Source of the DNA: Cryphonectria parasitica EP155
Lineage: Eukaryota > Ascomycota > Sordariomycetes > Diaporthales > Cryphonectriaceae
Assembly: GCF_011745365.1 (NCBI RefSeq)
Contig: NW_024468913.1
Location: 3,596,001 to 3,660,000, forward strand
Direction of reading: 5' to 3'
Length of the DNA: 64,000 bases
Every line of letters begins with the position of its first letter. Positions within the stretch are counted from its first letter, which is position 1. Shown here one piece after another: positions 35,107 through 48,013 of the stretch. The translations under genes were made by a program, and so were the position numbers. The notes beneath the pieces were generated by a model. The model was not told the origin of the DNA. It ran no database searches and worked only from the letters and a program-made list of their open reading frames with translations.

Positions 35107-37873
35107 GTTGGCAAGGTAAAATTAACTGTAGGCGTTCGTCGTAGAGATATGAGGATGTTAATATGTAATATGGCTCTGTCGAAGAGGCTGGGTACCGGAC
35201 TAGTGAATAGTCAAAAGAAGAGAGAACGGCCTGCTGTGGAAAAAGGAGTGTGGTCACAGTATTTTCACAGACCAAGCTGTGGGAATATCTGATGAATAAA
35301 AGAGTGAATGAATGAAAAACGAAAGTACACAACCGGCGCGTTGAGAGAAGTTGCAATGGTGGTGAAGAAGAGAGGAGGACGATCACGAGGTAGGGAGGAA
35401 ACCATGCCAAGATATAGAGAACGAGGAGCAGAGAGCGTGGCCCCTCACAAGCAAGGCCATGACAGGTCCAGATGACTCCATTGCCAAGATCTTGGCCGCT
35501 AGGAGTACTTGCATCACTTCTCGCACAGCCCACCTCCGTGATGGCTGAGATTCAGGGTCGTGTGTTGGTGATGGTGCGGGAAGGAGGCGCACCTCGTCGC
35601 CTAGGATGCCCCTCGCAAGGGTGTATTGATATGGCCTTGGGGTCCCTCCCACTAGGGCTGATGACCCCTGAAAGTTTTAAGGTTAAATCAACGAGCCCCG
35701 TTCCTGCATCTTGCCCTGGTCAAGACAAGTCGAGGAGTGCGCCTCAGGAGCACGGAGAACTTGAGCTGTGGGCCTCCATCTCATATGGGGTGAGCAAGTC
35801 CCAGAGTATCTTTCTGTGCAAATCCAGGACTAGACAGTATTGATTATACGTCTAGCAACGCTCAAGAGATATTCAAACTCGTTGAGCCACTGTTCAGTAA
35901 GGGAATGAAGAGGAGTGGTTGTGTTGAAGACCAGGAAATCCAGCGACTCGCAAAGAAACAACTTCTCTAAACCGTCCCATGTACCCACTCCTACACTGGA
36001 AGAAGCCGAAGGCAGAAGGGATGAAAGAGACATCCCATCTAGTTCAAATAAAGTTGTTGTGTCCAAGTACAACGTTTCGACGGCGTCAGGGTGGTCCTGG
36101 GCATAGCCAAAACGCTCGAGGGTGTTTGGAAATGGACGACAGTTGCGCTGTCATTGGCCAATGACATCGCCATGCGCAGCACCAATCGGAAATCTCCGAC
36201 TAAGCGGTTTTGCTGTCTTCAGATCTTTTTTTTTATATATATATATTTTTTTTTTACCGAGTTTACGAGACTCTAGACTCTCCCTTTCTCTCCTGTGGCT
36301 GTCGGTGATCAGACTGAGGAGGGCGCAGTAGGCAGTCCTGATAGAAAATATTCTCTGATAGATCGACGGTGATGCGGCTCAAGATGTCAGAGGTTCTTTA
36401 GCGGATCCCCTGCTAGCGTGCCGAGGATGGGTGGGTCTATAGGCGGTTTAGGGGTCGTCATTGGCCCCAGGGAGTCGATCACGCATCTTCAGTTTGGGCT
36501 TCTGCCAACCCCATGTGTCGATGAAGCGACAAGAGCGCTTCAAGGACAAGTCTGGGGGCACACCGTCGCTGCTTGGTAAGAGCCATAGCAGCAGGGGACT
36601 ATCGCCAGCCTCAACGACCTCCGGACCTCAATTATAGACGGCAGGCGACAGGTTCTCGGCCTACCTGACCGGGTTACGCTCCAGAAAGATCCCATGCTTA
36701 CACCAGCTGAAGGAGCGGCCGCATCGTCGATAACTTCTGTCACTCGTTACTCAGCGCTCTTGCCTACCTTGTGGCGATCCACGTTTCTTGATCTCCCTTA
36801 ATATACCCTTGTTGCTGATTTACCCGGATTTACAGAACAGAGTAAATCATGGTCATGTCTCACGAAGCCGCACCAGCAGCATGCTAAGGTGTAGCAGGCC
36901 AGCACATGGCGAGGGTTGTTTTGGAGTACTCGCAAACCGCCGTCAAGGCCTTCTCATGTTCACAGTTGAGCCAGTATCGGATGAAACTCGTTCTTTTTTG
37001 TTTGGCCAGATCCTGGTAGTGCCCATGAATCAAAGCCCTCTGCCGGTGAGTGCCCCGCCCTCCAGTCCCCCAATCATCTTTCGACTCAACAGTTGAGTTT
37101 TTTACGCCAACATTTTCGATTGTCAGCTCTAATCAATACTCTTCTAGTAGTGATCTTAGGGCGATGCTTCCCGCTGCTAAGGAAGAGCTTAGTCTTCACT
37201 ATGCGTAGGGTTCTCAGTCTAGGTCATTATTCGTCTCGCTGGTTGCTTGGGTTAGCAAAATTGCCATATTAACATATCTGGCTTATACATGGGTAGTTTC
37301 CCACAATAGTGACCCAGCAGAAACCCAAGAAAGAGATGGCTGTGTTTAACTCACCATGACTGTTGCCCAGTGATTGCTCCTCTTCCCTTGCTAAGATCCC
37401 TCCTGACGACGGCGGTAGGTCGGAAGATGGCCATGCTTGGTATGCAACTTTCTTAGCCGCCTTGTGCCATTGGGTGCCATTGTATCAAGCATAAAGATTC
37501 AGCATTTGTAAGAAATCTATGAAGGATGATAAACTAGCTCTATATGTGCATTTTCCGAAAGGCTGGATGGAGGTGTAGATATCAATGGCCAGCCACTTCT
37601 ACTCTTCTACTGTACTGCCTGCGTAGTCTCACCCTGGCGAGCTGGCAGAATCCGCAGTTCGCAGTTCACGGTTAGTTGAGAAATGGTATATCTGCAGTGT
37701 GTCCACGGAGAGGGCAGTGAACCATATTGTTGAACCAAAGTCTATATTCTTGAGATTCGGCTTCTGGGTGCATCCGTCTAGGACGGACCTCACACAACTT
37801 GTAAATACCTTCATGCTTCGTGATATATTTCTTCCTCGTGGCCCAAAGCCATCTTCACTCTTGCGGAAACCGA
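35107..37873. other. Intergenic region
   Basis: The first few hundred bases are the presumed promoter of the minus-strand secreted protein gene. A T8 (AT)n T10 tract lies at about 36226-36257. Open frames (for example 35383-35652 minus and 36540-36743 minus) show no family motif. I see no supported gene. Confidence 0.4.
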
Positions 37874-38922
37874 TCACAATTCATTATCCGTCGCTTGCAA
37901 GGCCGCAACAATGAGATCAAGCCATGCGGCGAGTCGATATCCAGCGCGTGCGACCTGAATCTCGACCACCGGCGCAGCTTTCTCATAGTACTCCCCACCT
38001 AGCTCCTGGCCTGCGATCGCCGCCGGCCCTTCTGGAAGTACTGTTCGACTAGTTAGTTGCCTCTTCTTCCTTGCTATCATTGTAGAAAGAGAGTGAAAGA
38101 GAGAAGGGAAGACGGCTTACCATGAGTGCACACATAAGCATTGCCCTCCCTCGCCCATCCCAGCGCCGTGCCGATAGGATCCTCAAAATCCACGCCGTCC
38201 AGCCACTTCCCGCTCTGCGCCTCGAAACGCCCGTGCCTGATCTCTCCCGTGAGCTCATCTGCCCACTGCTTAGCCTCAGCATACGGCTTCCTCCTGACGC
38301 CGCCGACCCACCGCTCGGCGATGCTCGAGTCCCAGACGTGGTGCAGGTTCAGCTCGCTCCCCCGCCAGAGGACGTGGATGCCGTTCCCGCCGCGGGCAAC
38401 GTCCTCGTCGTGCAGGGGCTGGTGGATGTCGCCGACAAAATGGATAACAAACTTGGCGGCCTGGGCGCGCAGCCAGGTGGGGACGGCCGGATCAAGGATC
38501 TGGGTGGTGTAGTTCTGGATGGCGGTGACGACACAGCCGTCCTTCTTGCAGTCACGGTCCAGGTCAACGGTGCACGAAGCCGGGGGCGAGTCCTTGGCAT
38601 CGATGAAATGGAAGATACCCGTGTAGTGGCCCCATTTGGTGTAGCGGATCGAGTCGGCCCAGGTGGCGACCTCCGCGAGGTAGTCGCCCGTGTCGCTGCG
38701 GAGGAGGCCCTGGAAATAGGCCTGCGTCTGGGGCTGAACAAAGTTGCTAGCTACATAGGCGATGGTAATGTGTCCAAATCCTATGTAATGTGAGCATACA
38801 TCTCTCTTCTACTTGCCTTTGGTAGGAAAGAACAAGATTAAAAACAGGTGAATCTCACCTCCCCATGCCAGAGTCTCGGGGACGGCCAGCAAGCCTAACG
38901 CCAGCGAGCTTGAGAATTTCAT
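37874..38922 (-). CDS. Secreted S1/P1-type nuclease
   Basis: Three exons on the minus strand, 38922-38859, 38780-38121 and 38040-37874, give 296 residues, about the family length. The protein is a zinc-dependent single-strand nuclease/3'-nucleotidase acting outside the cell. Signal peptide MKFSSSLALGLLAVPETLA is followed directly by Trp, whose free N-terminus is a zinc ligand in P1 nuclease. Remaining ligand blocks are all present: GH in WGGFGHITIAYVA, WADS, FHFIDA, HFVGDIHQPLH and NLHHVWD. The C-terminal GYRLAAWLD block is also conserved. Cysteines in PPASCTVDLDRDCKKDGCV match the disulfide region. A GTAAGC donor at 38120 and a CAG acceptor next to 38040 restore THV...YYEKAAP in phase. Confidence 0.93.
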
Positions 38923-40504
38923 GTTGCGATGGCTGGAGCTGATAGACTCAGATGCAAAAGCAGAAAAGCATTCAAGGTAAAGAGTCTCACGTTCAGGGTA
39001 AGCAGAGAGGTAAAGACACGGTTCACCATGGACTTTGGATGAGCCGGCCACGTCAAGTGTTCGATGGGCGTCAGTTGATACGTGCAGCAACGTTCACGCG
39101 CTCGCTTCAGGGATGTGAACGTGCATGGACAGCGAATGGATGCGTGGCGCGAGACCCCCCACATGTGACACCTAGGCAACCACGCACTACTGTGGTACAG
39201 CTATGATCGCCAGTCAGGGTGTGATTTTGGAATAGAGTTTGAGGGAAAAAGGAGAACGTAAACTGAGAGAAAATCACAATAAACAACCAGAAGAAAACCA
39301 CCAAAATCCAGGACTCTTGCTCTTACTAACGCTGCAACAAGTGATAAGTTGCTGTTGCTTGAGCGGAATTGGGGTGCACGGTCGCTAAATGCGCTAACTT
39401 GGTTGGGGCGGTACATAGTATATCTAGCCCCCCTACCCCTCAAAAGTCACCTCTACCACTCATCCACCCTCCCCCCAGCCCCCCAAATGATCCCCGAGCT
39501 CAGGCGTGTGTTAGTGGTCTAGCTACCCTTTCTAGTACTATAGTATGCATTGATTGACCTGATTACTACCACCTACAAATATCAGATGGCGGGAAAGGCT
39601 TATTGAGAATTTCACCTGGAGTCGATATACAGTGATACGTTATCTCTTGTAGCATCTACCGGGACTCTACCTCAGTTGCGAAGAGCATGAGCATCCCGTC
39701 CCACAAACTCACAAGCAGCGTGTAAACAAGAGAAACCTTGAAGATCGCCTAGAGTTGTCATCATCGTAGCGGAGGACAGTGGATATCAGCGACCGGATCC
39801 GGTCAATGTTCCTGGCCCCTTCTACGTCGTAAGTCGACGATCGGCGTATCTATGGCCCACTGATTGCAACTATGACATGGAGCTGTTCAGCTGTGCCGGT
39901 TGAGTACCAATGAGACATGTTCACCTCGAGTCCAACCATGCGTCGTGGTTGGTTCAGCGCATTTGTGCACTCTCGACATGAACTTCATGTCTATCAGCGT
40001 GTGTGACATGCATTTCAATCATCTCCTTCTCAAGATCAAGATAGGCGACAGGCTGGAGCCAATCGCAAAGTTCCCGATCTAGATTTCAAAGAGGCTGCAA
40101 GGGGTGACATCCCGCACGGCACCTTGCGTACAAAATGTAGGTACTATGTTACGCAGTGCCAAGTACGTCACCAGGTCCAGGCACGGGGAACACGGCCGCC
40201 AGCGCCATTGCAGAAAACTGGCAAGCGCCAAGCCAAAGTCATACGGGCTTCCTTATCTTTTGAGCTCCTCGATAACAAGTTCCTGCTCGCGTGAGTCGCG
40301 GGGTCTAGTGGCCCAGCTGACTTGACTCCTTCACTAAATCCTTCTGGTGATTTTCTTTGCTCTTCCTACTTACCGTTCTATATCTGACCACAATTCAGCC
40401 GTCGACTGTGCGCTTATCATCGCGACAACATCGCGATAGAGTGTCTTTTGTCATCGCCATCTGGGACATCGCACCGGGAAAGACATTGGCCCTTATCCTG
40501 TGTC
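38923..40504. other. Intergenic region between divergent nuclease and PQ-loop genes
   Basis: These two genes point away from each other, so about 1.6 kb serves as a shared upstream region. No supported gene is inside. A C-rich tract lies at about 39428-39485. Confidence 0.4.
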
Positions 40505-41775
40505 ATGGCATTCTTCGCCTTGACGATGGACTCGGCCTCGACGTCGACCAAGACGGGCCAGGCGCTGTCTGGTATCTTTGGGTGCATCAGCCTGGTTGCA
40601 TGGATATGTCTTCTCGTATGGCTTTCCTATCTGGCTCCATTGATTATAACAATGGCACTGACATTCGCGACAGCTTCCCCAGCTTATCACCAATTACAAG
40701 GCGAAGAGCGCCGATGCGCTGTCCATGGGCTTCCTCTTCATCTGGATGCTAGGCGACCTCACTAATCTTGCGGGTAATGCGATCTCTCAATTTCTCTTAA
40801 TCCACTCTTCTCTCCTCACATTTGCCCGGATGCACGCAAACTCGTTCTCATCGCCGCTTCCCAACTAACCCACCCGGCTTTTTCTCCCACAGGCGCCCTC
40901 GTGACCGATCTGGCCCCCTCCGCCGTCGCGATCGGCATCTACTTCTGCTTCGCCGACCTCATCCTGATCTGCCAGTGTCTCTACTACAATGCCATCAATG
41001 CGCGGCGCCGGCGCGACCGCCAGCGCCATCTCTCCACCAACACCGAGGGCTCGGCCATCTCCGAGGAGGAGCCTCTCCTCTCCCGCGAGCGCTCTGGCTC
41101 TAGTGGCCTTCCCGGCAGCCAGCGCCGGCACTCTGTGCGCCGGGGTTCGTCTGGCCTCGACCCGTTGCAGAGAATGGTCACTGGCGAGGACGACACGCCC
41201 CAGCGGAGCGCGTGGGTCACCAACACGCTGAGCCTGCTTGCTGTCTATATTCTGGGCATCGCCGCCTGGTTCGTCAGTCGCGAGGTGCTGGGCGGCGATC
41301 CTGGTGCACCGGCAGACGGAGACGCAGGCGCAGAGGAGGTCGAAGAGCCGTTGATGGCGCTGGGCTTGGCGCTGGGCTACTTCAGTGCGGTGTGCTACCT
41401 GTGCGCGCGGATCCCTCAGATCATCAAGAACTGGAGGGAGAAGTCTACAGAGGGTATGTTCCATCGATGACCATCCCGATCCAGTGAAAGGAGAGAGAAA
41501 GACTGAGAAACTGACTTCGATTTCCTCAAGGCTTGGCCCTGCTGTTCTTCCTGCTCTCCCTAACCGGCAACTCCACCTACGGCGCAAGTCTGGTTGCCTA
41601 CTCCCAGGACGGTGCCTACCTCCTCAAGGCCCTTCCTTGGCTGCTAGGTTCCCTAGGCACCATCGCCGAGGACATGATCATCTTCGGCCAGTTCCAGCTG
41701 TACTCAAACAAGAAGGACACGAAGACGACGCCCGACGGCAACGGCCACGCGACGCTGCCTGAGGCTGAGCCATAG
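40505..41775 (+). CDS. PQ-loop vacuolar membrane transporter (Ypq/PQLC2-type)
   Basis: Four exons, 40505-40615, 40674-40773, 40893-41453 and 41531-41775, give 338 residues. Family members export cationic amino acids from vacuoles or lysosomes. Both PQ motifs are visible: LPQLITNYKAKSADALSMG in the first repeat and RIPQIIKNWREKS in the second. Around them are about seven hydrophobic helices, with FLFIWMLGDLTNL and IYFCFADLILICQCLYYNA characteristic of the family. The loop between repeats (about residues 105-180) is hydrophilic and contains an acidic dileucine-like EEEPLL, a possible vacuolar sorting signal. The start could also be the second ATG at 40526. Exons 1 and 2 join in phase 0 at the first PQ block. 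Confidence 0.88.
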
Positions 41776-44729
41776 GATGGCTGCAGCCCATGTGGCTCGG
41801 CGATGTATTATTGTTCGACGTCTAGATCCAGCGGGTACGTTTCGAACGCACCAGTATCTAGCGCGCATGGTCGGCGTTTTGGGGGACTGTTTGGCACGGT
41901 CACGGCGTTATTGGTGATTTGCGCAGGTCCAGCTCGTGAGTGTTTTAGCCTCACTAGTTTGGATCTAGGTTTGCATGTGCATAGTCGTCGGTCGAATTTG
42001 ACTTGGTTATTATTACTCTTACCTCGCTCTGCCCCACAATGATCATCGAATCAGCTCCTTGTAGCTTTTCACATGCCTCTGGGCATCGTGGCTCGGCAGG
42101 GACGGCTGAAGAGCGTTCATTACTTGTCTCAGGACTTTCAACACGGCGGCGGAGCCAGACGCCGGTCAAGCCAGACGCCGGTCCTTGAGATGGCTCGTAC
42201 CCTACCTCAGTCCCAGCATACTGACAGCCACAGCTCATCCTCTGATAGTAATATGCAAAGCACAAACTCACTTACATGTATATCTTGTACCTACAGTACG
42301 TACTGCCCAGGCCCTGACGAAAGGGGAGGGTTTGGCTCGGAACATTCAATCCCAGGCCGATCCGGTATAAACGGTAGAACGGCAAGCGGCTAATGTGACG
42401 CAGCTCATGCATCGGAAGATTCATGCCATCCATCCATCCATTGATTGTGATCAACCAGCTACACGGCACAGTTCGGCACCATTCGGCACAAGGCACCGAG
42501 CTGTTCACGGCACACAAAGCCGTCCGGGACCATCACTATGAAGTATCATGAAGGTCGATAGCCTTGACTCATATTGCTATTTTCTTTTCTACTGTCCTTC
42601 CCCCTCCCCCCCCCCCCACTGTTGGAGCAGTCGTCGATCTTGTCTGGTTTGGAAGCTAGCTGATGGGTGCGCGGGGGCGCAGATGGTAATAGTCGTGCTT
42701 TGGAAGGAGGGAATTGGTGACTATCTCCAAGCAAGCTCTTGCCAAGCTGCACTGACGCCCGAGTTTTAGGAGTTCAGCTGTAGTGGGACCCAGTGTGGCT
42801 GTGTATACAAGATGCTGTTCTAGCAACGGCATGCCAGTGCAGGGCTTTCGATTTGCGATCTGTCTCTCTGTGTGTGTATAAATGTGTCATGTGAACTCTG
42901 AAACCGCGCAGGAGCACAAGGGAGGCGGGGGCCATGGATGGAGGAGCAAAAAAAAAAAAAAAAAAGGAAAAAAAGGAAAAAAGAAGGAAAAAAAGGGGGG
43001 GGGGAGGATGACACTACCAGTGTTAAACAACTTAGGAACCAGGACGCGTCATGCCTTTTCACCACAAACGCAACAGTAGGGTGGCAGCAGGAAGACAGAG
43101 GAGTTGTTGATGTTGAACCCTTGTGGCCAAAGTCCGTCCTGTAACAGCACACACTGCGTTGCCAAGCTTGTGGCGATGCGATGAGGCATAGCTAGCGCCT
43201 TGGTAAGGGCGAATTTGGAAATGGGGTTGCTTACTATGGATACTAGGCAAGGACGATGGCTGCTGAAGTTGTCGTGAGAGATCTCCCGCGGCCGCCGTGC
43301 GGTGAAATTCCGCGGTAGGGCCTGTGTAGCTTGTAGAAAGGATGAACCAGCCTGATCTTCACAATAAAGATAAACTGGAGAAAAGAGAAGGGGACTGTGT
43401 ACCACGACGTTCATATATTGTGTAGCCACCTGCTTCAGGAATTCTGCATGATATGAACATTATCGTACTACTAAATGGACTTGAAAATCTGTTGCAATTG
43501 TGGGAGTGGATCCAGACGAGGAAGCGAGATAGATGGGAATTTCGTGTCTTAGACTTAAGGGTCTGAGACATTTGGGTCGGAGTCTGAATCCCAAGGAAAG
43601 GAACGAGCCGACACCCGCGCGGGAAAATTCAACCTAGACAAGATGCGGTGGCATGCCGTGCCACCGTTGTGCCGGATAGACGGGAATCCTTGGACATCAT
43701 TGATGCCAATATCTAGTTAACGTCTCGATGATGGACTCTTTAGCTTTCCTGTTCAACTTATTGATATTGGGTAAATCGAGAAGCACTCGCAGTCGGTACT
43801 AAGGCCGCGGTACGCACGTGCCGGGGTTGAGTCATCTACTGCCATAAGTCTAAATTTACAGTGTTCTCCGCCTAGGCCTTTAGACCCAAAGTGTCTTCCT
43901 TCATTTTGGAACTATTGCCGCCCAGGTTGCCTCTTCGACTGTCCCCTGTTCTCTGATCCGCCTGCCTTGGCCCTTTCTTTCTTTGCCCCCACACCTCAGA
44001 ACTAAAAAGAATTCATCAACAATGTCACCACAAAGCACGGGTTTGCCCGGCGTCTACCTTCTTTCACAGAGGCACAAACACCACCCCCCGGGGGCCTTGA
44101 CTGCAACATTAGGCCAGCCCCACTGGAGTACAAACCCTTGGCAGCCCTGAACCTTGCTTTCACTGGCTGACAGGGCACTTGCTGCGCCTCCCCAGCTTCT
44201 TTGTCCACTACCCCTGCCAGGCAGTCAGTGTCTGCAGTGCCCAGTGCTGCTACCGTTGCTGCATCATCATCATCAAGCGCCACCCACCCTGCGCCGCAGA
44301 CCGGGGATCTGCAACGATCTAAATCCCCGGCTGAACACTTGCTTAAATTCCCTTCCTCGCGCCCATGTCCAGACGGTGTCTGGTTGTTTCGCCACTCTTT
44401 ATATTCCTATTAACTGCTGGTGGTGGACAGAAAACACAAAAGCAATAATTATATCCAGGAGACGACGGTGGTGACGACGACGACAACGAAAACGTTCGAC
44501 GAGTGTGCTTAATCAAAGGAGTGGCAATCTCGCATACAGCATCATCACCTGCCGCGATCTAATTCATCCATCCCCTCGAGGACCAACACCGCCGTATCGA
44601 CTGTCACCCACAAGAGACTCGCCGGGACTCCCTCATTTCGCAGGTCATATTGCCTCTGTCGACGTTGTAGAGCTCCCTTACATTCGCTCTCTCCCTCTCT
44701 CTTTTTCTTGGGCAATTGGTGCGAGCAGG
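41776..44729. other. Intergenic region
   Basis: About 3 kb without a supported gene. It has a C-rich run near 42600-42618, a long A-rich/G tract at about 42949-43009 (AAAAGG repeats ending in G10) and a GAC-repeat leader near 44462-44490. The last few hundred bases are likely the promoter and leader of the aspartic protease gene. Confidence 0.4.
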
Positions 44730-46225
44730 ATGGCTTCGAACCTCTCACGATTTCTGGCTCTGGCTTCGGCCATACCAGTCATTCACGCAGCCGCACCCAC
44801 AACTCCACGTGATGCCGACGCAGGCACAGGTCAAGGCTTCATTTCTTTCCCAATAAAAAGAGGCGGATCGACAAAGACCCTCTCAGGCCGTCAAGCCACA
44901 GCAAGTCTGGTCAATGAGGCGGATACAAGTTATCTGATCGAATGTGAGCCATCCAAGGCGGCTGCCCTCTTACTACAGCCTTCTCATTCCCATGCTTCCG
45001 ATACCAGTGTCTCTTCTTTCCTCTCACACTTCCCCAACGACCCATTTACTGACCACTGCTAACCTAACTTCGTTTCGTAGTGACCTTTGGCTCGAACGCG
45101 CAAGCCGTCAAGGTCGCCATCGACACCGGCTCCGACGAGCTATTCGTGGACCCCGACTGCGAAGACCCCGACTTTACCTCGGACGAGCAGCAGGAGTGCG
45201 ATGCCGACGGCACGTACACCCCCTCGACCTCGACAACCTCCAAAACTACCGGCGAGACGAGCCAGATTGTCTACGGATCGGGCGCCGTAGACATCGCCTA
45301 CTACATCGATTCGATCGGCATCCCCGGCGCCAGCCAGAACCTGACGAGTGTGCAATTTGGCAAGGCGACCGAGTCGGAGGACCTGAACGAGGGCATCCTG
45401 GGTCTTGGCTTCGGCAACGGCGTCAACCTCAACTACAGCAACTTCGTCGACGCCCTGCAGGAGCAGGGCCTGACCAACACCAAGGCCTTCTCGGTCGCCC
45501 TCGGCACCAGCGACACCGCCGGCGGTACCATCGTCTTCGGCGGTGTTGACACCAAGAAGTTCGCGGGCTCGCTAACCTCCCTGGACATCGCCAGCCCGGA
45601 AGACGGCGACATCCAGCGCTACGCCGTGGCCATGAGCAGCTTGAGCTACAAGAGCAGCAGCGGCACCACCAAGTATTCGGGCTCGTCGCTGTCCGAGATC
45701 GTCCTCGACACCGGGTCCTCGCTATGCGAGCTGCCGTCGGCCATCGTCACTGCCATGGCCAACGACGTTGGCGCCCAGGAGGATAGCGAGTCGGGCCTGT
45801 ACGTCGTGGACTGCAACGCCGCCTCGTCCTCGGACGCCCTCGAGTTCGCCTTCGACGGCGTCACCATCAATGTCCCTATGAGCGACTTTGTGCTGCAGGA
45901 CGGCACCGCCTGCGTCCTGGGCGTCATGGCCCTCGAGAGCGGCACCGGTATCGACGGCCTGCTGGGCGACACGTTCCTGCGCAACGCCTACGTCGTCTTC
46001 GACCAGACCAATATGAAGATCAGCATGGCACAGTACACAAGCTGCGGCACCAACGTCCAGGCCATCGCCACCGGCTCCGCCGGCGCCAGCTCCTTCACTG
46101 GCGAGTGCGCCGCGACCTCGACCTCGACCTCGAACGACAGCGGCGCCGGCGACGTGAATCGGCCTGCAGGTGCGGCTGTCCTGGCTCTTGTAGGTGGGTT
46201 GGCCGCGCTGGTCGGGCTGCTCTAG
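44730..46225 (+). CDS. Pepsin-like aspartic protease, probably GPI-anchored (yapsin/Opsb-type)
   Basis: Two exons, 44730-44943 and 45081-46225, give 452 residues. The signal peptide is MASNLSRFLALASAIPVIHA; a propeptide follows, ending near the RQATASLVN junction. Both catalytic aspartates are visible: AIDTGSDELFVDP (first lobe) and IVLDTGSSLCELP (second lobe). YGSGAVDI is the flap region, and LLGDTFLRNAYVVFD is the usual C-terminal block. The C-terminus has a Ser/Thr-rich stretch, then a small hydrophobic tail (PAGAAVLALVGGLAALVGLL), the pattern of a GPI-attachment signal. It is therefore likely tethered to the plasma membrane or wall, where yapsins process surface proteins. The intron splits the YLIELTFGS block, in phase. 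Confidence 0.92.
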
Positions 46226-47465
46226 AAAGCGATTTCTTTTTTTTCTTCTTCTTGGGAGTACATTAGGACAAGAGAGGAATTGGATACAGGGCAAGTATAT
46301 ATAATCTGAACCTATGGGTCGCCTGCAGGCGAAGGCATTTTCCATGAGAATTACGAGTCTATTCATGAGTCTATATCGGGGGCAATTTTTGGCATAAAGC
46401 CTTCCTTCTGGGTTTGAAGGCATCGCTGCATCGAGTCGAGTTGTATCGGGTCCTGTTTAGAATAGGATAGAAGCCGTTCCTGTGTGGATGACACATGCGC
46501 ACTTGGAAAGAATATCAAATTCAGGATTCATTCAATGTTCATCCTGTGTGATCAATGCCAGATCAGTCAGCACCTTAAGCAAGCCAGCAAACCCACCCCC
46601 CCCCCCCCAACCCCCGGCTCAGGATACCATATCCAAAATCCTCTGGTAATCCGTACCATGATATAACATCATGCCATACCACACATGTGAAAAGCGCACT
46701 CGCCAGAAATCCGGACCTCATCCCTGCCCCACAGCAGAACCCTGGCAAAACTGATTGAGGCACTCCTCTCCTCTCAGGGAAAACGATCTGTACCAGAACG
46801 TCATTTTAGAGTATTGCGTCACAAGCAGGGGAAAAAAACCCAAATCAGGTGAAGCTTTGCCGAGATTGCGGGGACTTCGGCTGGCTGCCGCTGGTCTGGA
46901 ATGGGGTCTTTGTCCTCGATTTACGATGGCTTATGCACGTGCAGCCTTTCTCGTTCCACATAAGGAAATGAATCGAAGGGCTGAGTTGAGTGAATTGACC
47001 TGTCTCCGTGTTCACGAGGTCTGAGAGTTCGTGTGGAGCGTAAATAACCCCCTAAAATCTTCAAGATACTAAAAGTCCATACCAAGTCGTAAAGGAAAGT
47101 AGGGTATTGTGAAAAGAAAGGTATTAATGAATTCATTCGAATACGCGCAATGGTATCATTTGTGGCCTCGTCCCATCTCCCATGCTCTCCATCTATCATA
47201 TTAACCCTTGTGTGTGTCTCTCTTCCCAGACCTATCCTCCCAAATCAAATGAGCCGACACAGCCGGCACAAACCGAATCACGCGTGGTGCCAAAATGGTC
47301 CTTCCAAAGCCTCTCCTGTCAGGCCCCAGGCCCAAGGGAGAAGTGAGACAAGAAGAGAAGCTCCCATCATCATGTCACGGCGACATCACCCTCGTCAACA
47401 ATCGGTGCACCCTGCTCTTTGAACAGACCTGGCCTGACCGTCGGCTCATGCAGCCACCTTTCCCA
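46226..47465. other. Intergenic region between convergent genes
   Basis: 3' regions of the aspartic protease and of the minus-strand proteolipid gene. A C13 run lies at about 46596-46608. No supported gene. Confidence 0.4.
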
Positions 47466-47955
47466 CTACTGCATGGTGCCATACTGTCCCTGGGGCGGGC
47501 CGACGGGCTCAGCGGCGACATGCTTGTGACCACCCGTCTGGACGCGCTCGCTGTAGATGCCAGGGGCGCGGTCGTAGGCACGGGCAGCCTCTTGGCGGGA
47601 GTAGTAGACATAGATGATGTAGAAGGCGTGGATGTGACCAGGGATGTAGCTGTTTGTTTTTTGTTCGAGGTCAGCCGCTGGATTTGTTGTGGAGCGAAAA
47701 CATAAAGGTAGGTCAAGTAGCGGAATTGTGGGGGGAGGGGGGGGGACGAGAGCTTACCCTAGCAGTGTCAGTCCGATGTTGATCAGGACATCTGCACCGC
47801 AGCCGGCAACGATGACCACACCGACAGGAGGGACTAAGAAAGATGAGTTAGCAAGAGGCTGTTGACAATCAGAAGAGAGTAGGCGGGTAGGCAAAAGGAG
47901 GCATACAGAGGAGGGTGATGAGGATGAGCAAGATGAGGCTGCACACGTTGGCCAT
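47466..47955 (-). CDS. Pmp3-type plasma membrane proteolipid
   Basis: Three exons on the minus strand, 47955-47907, 47833-47758 and 47649-47466, give 102 residues. The Pmp3/UPF0057 signature is spread over the exons: LILLILITLLF, PPVGVVIVAGCGADVLINIG, LTLLGYIPGHIHAFYIIYVYY. It has two short hydrophobic helices with the conserved GCGAD turn between them. A hydrophilic C-terminal extension of about 45 residues, ending GPPQGQYGTMQ, is longer than in yeast Pmp3. Members influence membrane potential and salt or cation tolerance. A (GT)n microsatellite lies 30-60 bases upstream of the start. Confidence 0.92.
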
Positions 47956-47986
47956 GGCTGCTTAATGTGTCTTGTTGTCTCGATAA

Positions 47987-48013
47987 TGTGTGTGTGTGCG
48001 TGTGTGTGTGTGT
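47987..48013. repeat. (GT)n microsatellite in the leader of the proteolipid gene
   Basis: Thirteen GT units with one GC interruption, about 30-60 bases upstream of the proteolipid ATG. On the transcribed strand it reads as (CA)n. Confidence 0.85.

Noticed and set aside
38122..38793. 223-codon plus-strand open frame
   Set aside because: Antisense to the S1/P1 nuclease exon 2, whose catalytic motifs identify the true strand.
42946..43010. A-rich/G-rich tract that could be a retroelement poly-A tail
   Set aside because: No target-site duplication or element body was seen next to it; a simple-sequence tract is enough.
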